This document shows, in pieces, positions 44,517-57,835 of a DNA stretch of 64,000 nucleotides (positions are counted from its first letter, which is position 1; each line of letters starts with the position of its first letter). Origin of the DNA: Harmothoe impar (lineage: Eukaryota; Annelida; Polychaeta; Phyllodocida; Polynoidae); contig OX381717.1 in assembly GCA_947462335.1 (NCBI GenBank), forward strand, positions 19,707,166-19,771,165, in the 5' to 3' direction. Position numbers and translations under genes: made by a program. The notes beneath the pieces were generated by a model, which was not told the DNA's origin, searched no databases, and saw only the letters and a list, made by a program, of their open reading frames with translations.

Positions 44517-47360
44517 AGCTACCGGGTGGCCCTGATATGAATCCTACAGTCTGCTGTAGGCTTCATACTTAAGTGTTCGACAATGCTTTCAGTAATAATT
44601 TACTCTATCATTCTCTCCATTATGGTTGTTATATAATTTCACCGGTAGTACCGCAAGCTGCCCGTTCATTCAATTCCTAAATTAGCTTTCTTTCCTTATA
44701 TTTTCCTTCACTTGTTTACTCATGACGGGGTTTTAAAAACTCTTTTTTAAATGGTACATTATTCTTTTCATTTGTGGGCTTTGAAGGTAAAATTGTGAAA
44801 AATTGTCCTAAATGCCCGGGTTCGATTTCCCTCGTCGGGTATGCCCCTTTCTCCCGTCATGATAACATTGTTTCCCTTTCTTTCCAAGCATTTCATTCCA
44901 TAATTTATTTGCTTTATATCAACAGCAATTTCTTATAGTTATAATGGGATTCAATCTTTACTATATTATAATCACACTTATCTACATCTATGTACAGTCA
45001 TGTTTCCTTAGTCTCTGTCCGTTTCCAATTGCCCTGTCCAGTTTTCTGTCTCTGTCATTTGTTGTGTTTTTTGTTGTTTGTGGTTTACCTTATCTGTAGA
45101 GTAATTATACCTCCCAAGTGAGCATTGACATATTCCTGTGAGGTTCCACCAGTTGCTCCATCACCTTCACCTTCCTCTACTGCTGATGCATTTTGTAGTC
45201 TACTGTGGTTGCCCAGTACCTTCAGTGTTTGTATTCCACTAGGCCTATCTACGGGTGGCACGTTAGCTGTTTTTCTTCTATGTGTCACCATGTAGGTACC
45301 TTTCTCATTAGCTTGTCCTTCACCTGATCATTTCTAGTTATCTTGGGACTATAGGTAATGGCAAGAACATTTCAAATCCTTTGGGATTTTGTAAATAGTC
45401 AGAGTGCAAGTGGGGTAGTAATAATGTGAGCCAAGGATACCAAGGTCAGGTCCCCAGTTTGCCATATCTAACATAGTAAGTAAGACATGTCTCCAATATT
45501 GGAGTGATATTCAAAAAAATCATTTAAACTGCAATTACTCAGGGTTTCCTTGATAAATTGAGATTGGATAAATCACAGATTGTAGATATTGTTATGTATT
45601 CTCAGTTTCGTATGTGGAATAGGCATAACAGCTTTTGGTTGCCATTGCAATAAAAAAGAATTAACAAAATCACTACTTCTAGACTATCTGTTCCTATGGC
45701 AAAGGATATTTTCATCAAATTATTCAAAAACTAATGATAAATCTTAGTGCAATCCCTTTGTTTTAAGCAGATGGTGTGCAGATAATGTACCCATGTAAAC
45801 TGATGCTATTCAATATTTTTGCACCAATACATTCTCCTTACCTTCAAACAAAAGGGCTGTGTACACTACTATGAAATGTTATTTTTGAATAGTCTTTAGT
45901 CATAACATTTCCAACACCCACCAACAGTCCTCCAAGTGGTGTTTATGTGGTGTCTGTGGTTCTTTTTGTGGTAATAGACTGGGTGCTAATGGCTTTGGGC
46001 TCCCTGCCAGAAATCTGAGCTACCCCCTATGACCTATCTGAACCGGCATACTGCTACCATACACACACTGTCTAAATCCCTACAATGTTATGCAGTAAGA
46101 TCTCTACAGAAATCATTTCACACCAAGATGCATCTGTATACAATCAAACCGCTGTATAACACTTACTATTTGATGTATAAGTGCCAATAAAAACTTACTC
46201 CTGATGACCTGTAGGCCATAGCAGTATATAGATGTCCCAATCTTGCTCAGATGATATACCCATGGCTTACCGCCATTGCCTGATTGTTTCCCATATGTAA
46301 GGTATTGGCAGCTTCTTACATCTCTATATTGTCCCCACTGGTTCCTATAACCATGGTTATCTCTATGGTCGTTCTGTGTCTGGCTAACGCGGACCTGGTT
46401 GTAAGCACCCTTATAAAAACCATCTCCCGTGAGTTGCTCCTGCAGCAGGCTTCTTTTGTTATATGTTTGAATGAATACACAAAAGCCACAGCAATACCGC
46501 TACTGTGGTGCTGCATTCATTTTCTAAGGTTCTTTTGTGTCAGAACTAAAAGGTGTTTCCTTATTAAAAGTGTTTATGATAACATAGATCATTTTATTTC
46601 AAATAAATTTGTACTTTCTTGCGAAAATGATGACTTAATGACTTGGAAACTTGCAATTTGTTTCCAATTATTGGTCCTGTTGCCAATACATTCTTGGCTG
46701 TTTTTCCTTAAATTCATAGCCTTATGTAATGTGCCACCACTCCATAATATAGTATTTCCATGGTTCTCAATACCAATTTTCCTTGTTGGTAAGTTCCCTT
46801 TTTCTCACATGACTTTAAGTTGAACCAGGAACCCTTTTGAATAATTGATATCAGTCTCCCCATTCATATTCTACCAGTTTTCAGGCCAATCCCACCATCG
46901 ATTCTGCTGTACTGATGTTCTGAAAGACATTTAAATAGTGTTTCATTCCTAAATTTTCACATGTCCCATGATAGTCATTATCACTGGGCCATTGCCCCGC
47001 TACCAGTTTAAATTGGGGTCTGAGCTGTTTTATGGGCTACCATGCGGGACCAGCAGAGACTGCCTCTCTTACTCCAGACAGTTCAGTGTCTGAGTGGGCT
47101 GTTCACATCGATGTGAACTAGAGGGTATGAGTAGGTGTGAGTAACACATAGGGTATCTTCCCTTTTCTCCTAGAATTTATATGTGTTCTCACTGGTGTGG
47201 TGCAACTACCCTTGTATCTTATTTTGTATTTGAAATTGCTCCTCTAATTCATTTGTGGGTGGTGTTTAATTTCCCATCAACCTAATCTAACCGTGGTTGT
47301 AGAGATATTCCTGACATAGGTGCATTGGGTATTATGGGCGTCTCCACTTGAGTTGGGCGG

Positions 47361-47564
47361 ATGTGACGTCATGAATACGTCAGAGGGCGCGGAGGTGATG
47401 GGCACTGTCACTCAACCCAACTTTGCACTTGTCATGTGGCGTCAGAGGACGCTGAGGTGATGGGCAGTGTCACTCACCCCAACTGCGCACCTGTCATGTG
47501 ACGTCAGAGGACGCTGAGGTGACGGGCAGTGTCACTCACTCCAACCGTGCACCTGTCAGTACAG
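47361..47564. repeat. 62-bp tandem repeat with CRE-like motif
   Basis: GTCAGAGG recurs at 47379, 47441 and 47503. Each unit reads GTCAGAGGACGCTGAGGTGA and continues GGGCAGTGTCACTCA with few changes; TGACGTCA occurs just before the array and TGACGTCAGAG at the last unit. It lies within the LTR element interior. Confidence 0.88.
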
Positions 47565-50500
47565 CATCACTGACTGCCATGTCTCTCCTGAGCATCATGT
47601 CAGCAGCTCAGCAACCACTGTGTTGCCAAGCTCCCAGTGCTCTATCGTATTCACCCTTTTCCTGCTACTTTGAGTCACCTCTGATTGTGATGGCACTCAT
47701 TGGGCATTAAAAATCCCAATACACTAACATTTCAAATGTACCCCTTACAATGTATATATAAGTCCCAGGGTTCTAGTATAGGCACTTATCCCCATTGCTT
47801 GCCCATATCTAAGGTATTTGGATGCTGTTTATACAGTCTGTAGCTACTGCTGCTGTGGGTGGGGCTAGGTAATATCCTGCTTGCTATATAAATGCAAGGG
47901 GGCATATGGCTCATTTCAAAACCTCCACTACATGTTAATATCATTGTCAGTCGCCTGTGCACTCAAATCACTGCATTTCTGGTAATACATAAGCAATTGT
48001 CAATTAAGTATCATCATCACACCAGTTCAATAGCTCCTTTTGTCTATTTAAAACACATATTCTGCTCTACCATATTCTTTTCTCTGTTAAAACAGTTGGT
48101 ACAAGCATCCTATCATCTGAATATATGTGGCTTCCTGCTTTACTCTAACACAAGGCACGGGAGTTTGGCTCTGCCTACCAATTATAGGATGTGCAGAGCT
48201 GAATTATCTCCAATTCCTTGCCCGACAGAATTCAGGCTCTGCTGGCTGCAGTGTTGAGGCTCCCTGTCTACCGCAGTGTTGCTGTTCTAATTTTGTAACG
48301 CTCCCCAGCAGTATTCATGTCTTCAAGTCCCCAGGTACTCAAAGTCAGCCCTACTGGGTGCTGGGTGGGTGTGTTGGATGGTGGAGTAAGCAGGTGGGGG
48401 CCACCTGTCATCCCATCATCACCCAGCAATGGTATCTACATCTGTATGAGCATTGGGAGTTAGCATTCAGTAATTTCCTGGGTGTGCTCCCTCCATCTTT
48501 GCCTACTGTGTAGACACACACCCATGCAACAACACCAATACAGGCATTCTTTCTGTTCATAATTCAGTAATCACATTGCCTGTCATGATCCTCCCAGCCA
48601 GTTATACCACTTTGATATGTTAATATCCAGCAGCCCATAATTTCATTTTGATACTATTTCAGACACTACTTACTTAATTGTCCTATGTAATTTGACCTTC
48701 TATCCAAATGTAAATCTTCGTGTCACACCCTGATGTTTTATCTATGTATTGCATGTCCTATTCTTAAACTACAGTCCCTTATACCAGGTAGGCGGCCTGC
48801 CTGCCGTCCCTATTTTCCCCTTATATTTCTGTGTACTGTCACCCCATCAGCACAAAATGTCCCTGCCTCTAGCCCAGCAGCCTGCTTGTTGGGTGTGGCT
48901 CTGGTTTTTTATCACTGCTAAATGGAGGATGGGTGGCTACCATTCTGTAAACCTGTTTCTCTTAAGCCTCTATTCCACTTGTAGTTACTTTCTCACTTAT
49001 CGTATAAATGAGCTAATAGGTTTTGGTTGCTCATGTTGACTAATCATGGGTTAATTGGAGCATTTTTCTCGCTGCTTCTGACGAGTACTCCCCGTATTTG
49101 ACACGCCTCTGCCAATCCCAGAGGGTTCTGTCTTCCTATTCCCCATCCTTTTGAGGGTTACATTGATTGGAAGGTGGAGTTTGGAGTATATCTTCACCTT
49201 CCTGGTCAGGAACGGGTGGGTCAAGGAGACTGTCAGTAATCCCCTCCCCTATATCATCTTTACTTTTTTAGCCGGCTCAAAAATGTCCTTTTTTGGTAAT
49301 TGGTCTGCTATTCATTCGATCCCATTCCTCTTTATTTTCTATAGGCGACTTATTTTTCCGTTTTATTATTTTCAGTCATTTTTTTTTTTTTTTCTTGTTA
49401 GTTGCCTCCAGATTTCCTGACCCTTGGGTTTCCTCGTCATGCGTTGTTCCCCCCTTCCCCTTTGTGCGCCTGTATTTTCCATTTCACTATCAGATTCCTT
49501 GCTAATTTCACTTTGTTTTATAAGGGGACATCCAGCCTCTACTTCTGTCCTTTTTCCTATTATGTGGACAGTAGGCTGAATGTCGTCTGCTGAGTCCCAC
49601 TACAGCCTCCTGCTGCTGCTGTTTCTGGAGTAAGGCTACTCCACCACCAGTAAGCCACTACTCCAGCTCCCTAACACCTGAAGGCAGCCTCCTCCTATAG
49701 TAAATGCTACTGGAGTACTCCCTTCCAGCAGCCGGCTGCTGCTGGCCAGCTACCAGCATAGTAGTGTTTAGTGCACGCAGGGAGTAGCCCTTCGTGTGAA
49801 CGAAGTATCATTTATATAATTTGCCTTTGTTTCTTTGATGCATCATGTAAATTTCCCTCAGTATGACTGTCTGTCTGTTCAGCTGTCTAACCAAAGTTAC
49901 TTTTACCTGCTTCCTTTGTTACTTAAATACTCTGTTCATTTAGCCTTTGCCTTTTATTCCTTCAGTATTATTTTCTCCCTATGTGGGTTGTTTATATCAT
50001 CAAGTTCCCTTCTAATTTCCCTTTCTTCTCCACTGTTTTCCAATTGCAGAAAACATAGTTTCTTATTTATTCCTTTATTACTAGCGAGTGTTGTAGAGCG
50101 GTTGCCCGTCGGGGTATCTTCAGACTTCGGAGTAACAAGTTGCGTAACATGGGACCCTTTTTGTTGGTTTGATTAATCCCGTTACGGCCCTTGTGGCCTG
50201 CAGTTTCGCTTACATTTTGTTTTCCTGTTTATGGTAGTTTTCTTTTCTTATTTCCCCATTTGGGCTCTTGGTGGTCTCAGGCCTGACAACAGCCTCTCCG
50301 GTGGCTGCTTCCTGGTTTAGCTGATCTACACCTGCTTGTCTCAAAGTGCAGTCCTGCCCTGGAGTGATTGGTTCGGTCCTGATTGGTGTCGGACTCCCCA
50401 ATCTCCCCTGGTTGTCTACTGAGTGGTTCTATGCGCGCCAACCACTCCTTAGACTGACCGGGCAGTCAGAGGGATGTCTGTCTTTTCTCCGTCAGCTTTT

Positions 50501-50929
50501 ATTGTTCCTGGTGTTGCCTTTGCTGTGCTTACCTGTCTTCTTCTGCCTATGTAGTCTATCTGTATTTTTCTGTTAATCATTGTGACCTCAGTGTCCTGTC
50601 AGGTTGATCAGGCCTTCTAGTTGACTTTTGGTCTCATTTGTTAAATGTCTGGTCAGTTGTGTTCTGTCTTAATGTTACTACCGTCTCCTCACCTTTTCTA
50701 CTATAGTCAGCTCTTCTATGTCAACCCCTATAGAGTCCAATTGCATATTTGGCTCAGCCACATAATGGTCAACCCCACCGGTATTTACACCTGTGACGCT
50801 GATCTGATCTGCGTCCCCACTGCGGGCGTGCTGTCCATTGCTGGGTACCGGGGGCCTTGGAAGTCCGACTTACTCGACCAGCCTGATGCCCTCGGCTTGG
50901 CTCAACTACCCTTGATTCTCCAACCAGCC

Positions 50930-52896
50930 TGAACTATTAGTATGTTGATTGTTTGTTGTTCCCATATATTAGTTGTTGGATATATAAGCCCATGTGTCAT
51001 TATAATTGAAGTTGCAGTGTATTGATAATGTTGGGGATGCATTGGCTAACTGAGATGGTAGAGAACTCCTCGCTTGGCAGATCTTTGAGACCCATAGTTC
51101 AGGATAGGTCCCAACAGATCAGTGAGAAGTCAGCAATATTGGACAGCCCTTTATTTCACTTGATTAAACAACAGTGATAAGCCCATGCAGTGAGGTTGAC
51201 CAGTATCTCCAATTCAGTCCAACAATGTGATAAGAGCCAGTGTACATCAATCATACAATGCATATTCCATGTTCAGTCAATCATGTCTCAGTCATTAGTC
51301 AGTTGTATACTGTCCACTATACACCCTGTCAGTTCTAGACTGCAATACAGTCACATAGCATCAATGTCATTGTATTAGAATAAACGGGCAGGTAAGTTCA
51401 GAATGTTTGTTTGATAAACCCATAGATTGAATCTTAACTGACTTGGCCAGGATGAGGACCAAAACATCATTGATTAATAAAGTAAGAGTTACAATCAAAG
51501 TTTTGGCATCTACCTCATTGTGTGCATGCACATGGTAAGGTGATCAAAACCCCACAATAGGTCGAGCTTAACAGTATAACAATGGCTCGATGCCAGCATA
51601 AGCAATAACGGTATCAGCAGTAATTTAGCTTCACTGAATCACAATATCAAGAAATATTAAGAGATCAAGAGTTCATTATAACCACAATTTGGCTATGTGA
51701 GAAACCAAATATTATATGGCAAGATATAGTTCAAGAATGCATTGAAATTGCATATGTTCAGTTCAGTTCATCAAATCAATGTTTATCGGTTCACGAGTGT
51801 AATGTAGAAAAGTCAAGATGGATACTACCGTAGGTTACACACTGTCCAGTGTACATGCTCCAGTACTGATCACAGGTTAATCCATAACTGTGCACAAACA
51901 GTGCCTGCAAGGAACACAAGGCTGATGGTGATCCTTTCTAGCCTATATCCCCAACAGTCACTGTGGATAGTCTATCTTGTACTGTTCTATGAGGTGCAAA
52001 GTTTGAGGTGGATTGCAGCCTTAACAGCAGTATAGTTGTACGGAGTAACTATGTCCGTTGAGTGATGTATAAGTAGTCCAACTCCAATAGTGTCTTGACT
52101 GGAGTTAATGCCTGAGCCAAAACACCGACTACGCAAAGTTCCCATCACAACTGCTCAGTGCAGTAGATGATAGATCCACATAGGCTATTCTGTTAGATCT
52201 TTAGCTTGTCTAAGCACAGCAGTCCGGCACAGCCAGGTCGAAATGTGGTTATTATATATAAATATCTCCAACTGCAGACTCTGCCGCAGTGCATAGAGAT
52301 AGATATCCACAACCACCCGAAGCTCTACAGCTCCAACGCGAAAGTACCCATGTGTCTATGAGTGTGGTCTGTACCGTTCTGGCTATCTATATACCGCGCA
52401 CTTGCATACATACTCCGCCCAGCGGGGTACGTCGTCCCTCGCTAGTGCGCAGGACGAGGACGCGTGTTGAGCTGCAGGTGCTTATTAGGCACGGCGTCCC
52501 TACTGCTGTACGGCGTCCCTGGATGGGCCTATTCTTGGTGGCCCGCCTTGGCCAGTTATCCGATCCACACCTCCACCGATCCTAGTCTCTCACATGAACT
52601 CAGACTGGGCCCACACAGTATCCATGCACTGGCCCATCCTTCTATTCCTTTTTTAATGTCTTTTCCACCTTTCACATTTTGCCATATATTCAAATACCAA
52701 ACATATCCACCTAGTAGCGTATTTCTACATTCCACCAGAACCCATTCATGCACCTGGTCCAGTTATTCATGGCTCTCATCACAGTCACACGTATGCTTTA
52801 CTAATAAACATGCCTACATTATTATTGACACAATATCATTCATTGCTCATATTATTTCTTTCTGTCCCAACCTATTCTGGTCACCCCATCAGCACA
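50930..52896. repeat. Right LTR (1,967 bp)
   Basis: Same length and apparently the same sequence as 42550-44516, offset by exactly 8,380 bp throughout. Confidence 0.9.
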
Positions 52897-52900
52897 GTCT
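52897..52900. repeat. 4-bp target duplication GTCT, right
   Basis: Matches 42546-42549. Confidence 0.75.
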
Positions 52901-54516
52901 GAGAACTTTCATGCAAATCTAAAAGCATAGCACTTCAACTTATAAGGACCCACCTATCTAGATATGGCAACAATGTATGGGTTGACAAATTGTTACTATT
53001 CTCAGCAGATTGTGCTAATTGCACTTCATTCAACGAGTGTAGTCCCAATCCACTGTGTGACTGACTCTTAATCTGAATTTATGAGACTCCTTTAAAGTGG
53101 GTATCTAATTTTTACTATATTCTGAATCCTACATAAAGATGTTCCAAATACTGTAAAAGTAAATTATTTTTGGGTTTGGGGACATTAAAATGGTATCCAT
53201 GGCCGGAGGGAGAAAAAAATAACCAGCCAGAAAGTGGCTCCCATTGTGTTTAACTGTGGTATCTTACAGTGTATTTTCCATAGGGAGAATATGCACGATT
53301 TTCTTTCCCCAGTTATCATAATTGGTCATTAAAATCTAATCTAGCCGAAATTGTGGATCTATAGGTAATACACTTAAATAGGAAAGAAAGGACGTTTGCC
53401 ATTGCTCAACATCCTAGATAAACTTTAAGAAAATTTAATTTTGGGATCCAATTATCGGATATACTCAGAAAAAATTACTCGCCTGGCAGACTAATGACTA
53501 GGGAGCTTCAATAAGGTATGTACACATGTAGGCTTTGTATGCATTTGCCATCACCCCCACCCCAACCCTGCCTGGGTGTGTACATACTTTATGGGAACTC
53601 CACTAGTTTTAAGAAAAATTATTTAGCCCCTTCCACGCAGTAAGCCAATATATTGCACAAAATTGCATTGAGTTACAAGAAACCCTGTGGACATAAGGTT
53701 ATGATGAAGCAACTTGCGCTCCAAAACCGGTTGAGCTTAAAGCGGACGGTTAGCCAAACAAAGTTCTACAATGTCCATATTTGTGTTTATTCTTGTGATA
53801 GTAAGATAGCCGAGCCTATGCTAAATCCCATTGAGTTATGATGACTATAGTCGATGCTGGACCCCCCATGGCATCAACTATAGTTGATGCTCGGCCCTAA
53901 AGGGTTAAAGCAGACGGTTACCCAAACAAAGTTCTACATTGTCCATATTTCTGTTTATTCTTGTGATAGTGGTGGTCCTTTGGTATATGATATGCGTTAC
54001 TTGTAGGGTGTTCTTACGGCAAATAAAGCTGCCACCTGGTGGGTATTAGCGGAACCAGACACCAACAACACCACACCCAGCTATAGATCGCTGAGGCAAG
54101 AAAAGGTGATTTTTTTTTAGAAAAGTTGTGGATCAAATTTTTGGACATTCCTGAAGCCTGACCGATGAATACAGGAATATAACATCAAAATCCTGCATCC
54201 TAACATATATATCATATAAGAGATATTTGTCCGTTGAATCTCCTGATATAAGATGCTTGCAAATATATACTCATCACATTTTGCTAAAACCAATGTAAAT
54301 ACACCTTTATTAGAAAGTCACCCTTTCTTGCTGCAGCGGTCTATAACAATAGGGCGATACCGTACACTTTAAACAGTTTAAAGCCGCATAGTACTCTAAT
54401 GCAGTATGCCCTTTATTGTCATGATACATGACTACAGCCCTGGTGACGGACAAGTGCTGCATTCATGCATCATGTCCCATATGTAGTAGTTTAACTACTG
54501 CCAATGCCCTGTATGG
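52901..54516. repeat. Intergenic with a duplicated 60-bp segment
   Basis: AGCGGACGGTTAGCCAAACA at 53741 is repeated with changes at 53909 (both continue CAAAGTTCTACA and TTATTCTTGTGATAGT). A palindromic CATCAACTATAGTTGATG lies near 53870. No gene supported. Confidence 0.6.
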
Positions 54517-54590
54517 AGGATAATGCGACAGTCTAGGCTGATCACGAGTCGGCAGACCAGTGTGTTCAGCCATGACTGTCGCATTATCCT
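54517..54590. repeat. Inverted repeat, 17-bp perfect stem
   Basis: AGGATAATGCGACAGTC and its inverse GACTGTCGCATTATCCT are separated by 40 bp. Partial pairing continues inside (GGCTGA / TTCAGCC), so it can fold as one long hairpin. Confidence 0.85.
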
Positions 54591-55439
54591 TAGTGCAGGG
54601 GTCTGGAGTGGATTAACTAAATTATGCCTCACCACTCTGTCACCAGCGTTGATTGCTTTGTACGTAAGATACAGAGAGGCCGTTTTTCTTGTCTTTTCAC
54701 CCAGGTGTGGTATAAATGGGGTTAATGTACACTCTCGAAGGGTCCGCTTAATATGCAACCTTGCTAAGCTGACTCACCAGGGCTTCATTCATGCATACTT
54801 CCAACAAAGGACTGTAGCACAAAAACGTAATATATATGCGGCCTATAAGAGCCTAGCACTCTATTTATATAGTATAGGTGACAAAAACTTATCACATCCT
54901 TTTACCATTATACCTTTTAACAACAGGACGGGACCTATTGTGTCAAGTATACTTCACATAGTTAAATGCAAGACCCAGAGATGCAAGAACATTTCATAAA
55001 AATTATGTGAGCATACTCGAGCTTTTCTGTGTAGTAATTCTTTAAATCCCCCTTTTCCAATGCCATTGTATATCAAATCAAAAGATGAAAAAAAAAAAAG
55101 ATGTCCAACTTTTTTAATAATTAAATTAGATTAAGATAATTCTAAACTTGAAGGTACTTGATTTATGAACTGTTTATAAAATTTATGTTTACAGCTGGAC
55201 TGAAAGTGAATGGAGATTATTATTCAAAACAGTCTTAAACCCCCACCGACTCTATTTATTTCAAGCCCAGAGTTGCAGTCCTCGCCTGTTAAAGCAGGGG
55301 TAGCAACCGGTTTGCCTTTAGCCCCCCCTCCCTCCAAAAGAAATTGAGAGAGAAAAAAAAAAGCAATAACTGAATACATATGTGTGCCCCTGAAGCATCA
55401 TTCCTTCTTTAAAGAGCTGAGGGTATTTATAAAATGAGA
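54591..55439. other. Intergenic, no gene seen
   Basis: The 158-codon ORF at 54523-54999 starts inside the hairpin and shows no domain; treated as chance. Confidence 0.5.
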
Positions 55440-55681
55440 TAACCCTTTAAGGACGGCATAATGCATTAATTCATCATGCCCTTGGTTGTCACGATGCATG
55501 AATGCCGTCCTGGTGAGTAACTCGCCAGTGCTGCATTCAACCACCATGCCAACCCTATAGACATTCTCGAAGGGTCTGCCTGATGCAGCAATGCAGTTCC
55601 GGCGAATCACTCACTGGGGCTGCATTGGTGCATCATGCTGACAAATCTCATCTTTTAGCGACATCCATCCTTAAAGGGTTA
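55440..55681. mobile_element. MITE of the CCCTTTAAGG family (full copy)
   Basis: The ends TAACCCTTTAAGGACGG and CCATCCTTAAAGGGTTA are inverted. The interior has CATGAATGCCGTCCTGGTG, GAGTAACTCGCCAG and GCTGCATTGGTGCATCATG cores. Best-delimited copy of the family in this window. Confidence 0.8.
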
Positions 55682-57017
55682 CTCTATTTACAAAGTCAAG
55701 AGATGATATGGCTGTCCATATCAGCTCTTGACATGACACCTTATCTGACAAAGTGGGGGCTCTTGATGGGGGGGTCCCCATGTCGCATGTCGGATTTAAG
55801 AAATGACCATGTCGCATGTCTATGTCGCTTAAAATGCTCATGTCCCATGTCAATTTAAGAAATGCCCATGTCCCCTGTCACTAAGCCTCATGTCGCATAT
55901 CACTAGGGCTCATGTCGAATGTCGATTTTAAGAAATGCCCATGTCGCCGTGTCGAATTTAGGGGTCCATAAAGTGAGATACCTGGTCCAGAGTGCAGGGG
56001 GCGGTGCATCTTATCCACTCTCTCTCTCTCTCTCTCTCATGCGATGTACAGAGCTTAGGTAAGTAAGCTGTATCATAATACTAATAAGACACAAGTGGTC
56101 CATGACCTAATTCTTGGTGATTATAATAGACCAAGATGTAATTCGAACCAGTCGGCCCATGTCGCGGGAACATTATACCACACAAGACCCTGATACCGTC
56201 ATAATGTTTGTATACACAACTATTTCCTGAAAAGGAAAATATACATGTATTCATCCGGTGGACTGTGTAAATATCAGGGTCACCCCTCTCCTTATTCTCA
56301 AAATAAAGTAATACTCCAAATGAAGTGATACTAAAAGAGTATGTGAAAATAGCTGAAGACTGCCCCCCCCCTCCTCCCCAGTAGTTTTTGCCTTGACCGT
56401 CCTCCCCTGTGAATCCTTACGATAGACTCATACCATTGAGTACTGCAGTACTGGTAAATGGGTCACATTATGTATGTCACGATGCATGATACACTCTGAA
56501 ATGGTCTGCATGTTGCACAATTGCACTGAGAGCCTTTTTATAAGAGTCAGTTACAATATCGTTAAATATTTCATAAGGTGCTATCGTTTTTTTTTTGCCT
56601 ATTTAACTATATTGTTAAATGGGCTATCGTTAGAAGTGTTTAAACTAGTTAAAGAGTCAAAATGAGTTTCACGAGGAATAACAAGAGCGTTCTAAGAGAG
56701 CTGACTGACATTTAACGAGAGCGTTTTTAGTTTAACGAGAGCGTTCTTAGTCTTTCATACTTAAACCTATATTTATCTATACCTTGACCACTGCTGATGA
56801 AGGGGAAAATGTTTGATTTCTTAAACAAAAATCACTGGAGCACGCAATACATGTATCAATGATATTCTATATCAGATACTGTGGAAAGAAATTGAAAAGA
56901 AAACATTTTCTTCAAGTTTAAGATCGGTCTTATGCCATTCCCCATTTGCCATGCCCATAGACTCCTACAGTAAACGGTTGAAAAACTGTTTTGGTAAATT
57001 CAGGATGACATTGCTTT
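55682..57017. repeat. Intergenic with short tandem arrays
   Basis: 55780-55955 is an imperfect array of CATGTCGCATGTC and ATTTAAGAAATGCCCATGTC. (CT)n lies at 56019-56038. TTTAACGAGAGCGTTCTTAG-type units repeat at 56650-56755. No gene supported. Confidence 0.6.
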
Positions 57018-57434
57018 AGGCCAAAAAAAATAAAAGGTGTGTTTCAGGCAACCCGACCCTAGTTTCAGAAAAGGGTCGACCCTAGCATTTTTTTCCAATT
57101 TTGGGGATTTTTTTTCTTTTTTTTTTTCAAAATATTCATATTTTTCCGGAAATTTTAGCAATTTTTTGGTCAGGAAGAACAAATCACATGCCTAATTAAC
57201 TGTCCAGCCTCAGGAAATTGCTCTTTAACAAGAATGTCCATTAATTTCATGATATTCCTAGTTATAGGAATCGGTGAGTCGTTTTGATGACCCGTGAGTC
57301 GATGTGGTAGTTCGCGACTCATTCCAGGTACCTCCAACATTCAAAAAGAAAGAAAAAAAAAAAAAAGAATCTGAACTACCTACCCTAAATTTTTGGAGCA
57401 TGTTGCCTGAAACACACCTTTTTTTTTTTGGCCT
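57018..57434. mobile_element. MITE with GGCCAAAAAAAA ends, copy 1
   Basis: AGGTGTGTTTCAGGCAAC near the left end is matched by GTTGCCTGAAACACACCT near the right, each bordered by GGCC plus an A or T run. The family recurs at 62594-62851. Confidence 0.78.
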
Positions 57435-57835
57435 TATCAGTGACCTCCTATTGTGTGGAAAACTGTAGATAAATAGAGCCCTTATACCGTCACCAATAAG
57501 TACATAAATATAACCATGTAAGTACATACAATTTTAAACAGCAAAGGTAAAAATCTTTTTTTTTGAGAAATTGCATAAACGGCAAAGAAAAAGTGGGAAA
57601 AAATTCATTTCATATAGTGATTTTTTTTGGTGACCCTTGACGGCCACCGTAGATGTCAGATGTTTGCAAACATACCCTGTTGATGATGCACACAGTTTCT
57701 TTCAGTTATCTCACCTTAATCTTATTAAATTGCCTTTTTATTATATTTTCAGTATCCGTTTGACATTGTAGATGTACTCAACATAAAACAAAAAAAAATA
57801 GGCTTCTCATAGAATTCCATGTTAAACGTCAGACC
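57435..57835. other. 5' flank of the BTB-Kelch gene
   Basis: AT-rich; a polypyrimidine-AG (TATATTTTCAG, ending about 57751) could be an acceptor for a non-coding first exon upstream. No TATA box is evident. Confidence 0.4.

Larger units (their letters stand above)
42550..52896. mobile_element. Young LTR retrotransposon without coding capacity (LARD-like)
   Basis: Two 1,967-bp direct terminal repeats, bounded by TG...CA, enclose 6,413 bp, with GTCT duplicated on both sides. I found no difference between the repeats in the stretches compared, so insertion is recent. No gag, protease, reverse transcriptase, RNase H or integrase motif is visible in any frame of the interior; the ORFs are short and T/C-driven. 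This fits a large retrotransposon derivative moved in trans. A 4-bp TSD would suit a Gypsy- or BEL-type integrase. Orientation is undetermined: no clear primer-binding site or polypurine tract is seen. The word GTCACCCCATCAGCACAA at the left LTR end also occurs inside, at about 48838. Confidence 0.85.

Noticed and set aside
46284..46823. 179-codon hydrophobic ORF inside the LTR element
   Set aside because: Phe/Leu-rich because the strand is T-rich; no retroviral or other domain, no start context.
42550..52896. Segmental duplication in place of an LTR element
   Set aside because: Equal-length TG...CA-bounded repeats plus a 4-bp flanking duplication fit retrotransposition much better.
54523..54999. 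158-codon ORF
   Set aside because: Begins inside an inverted repeat, has no recognisable domain and no splice or promoter context.
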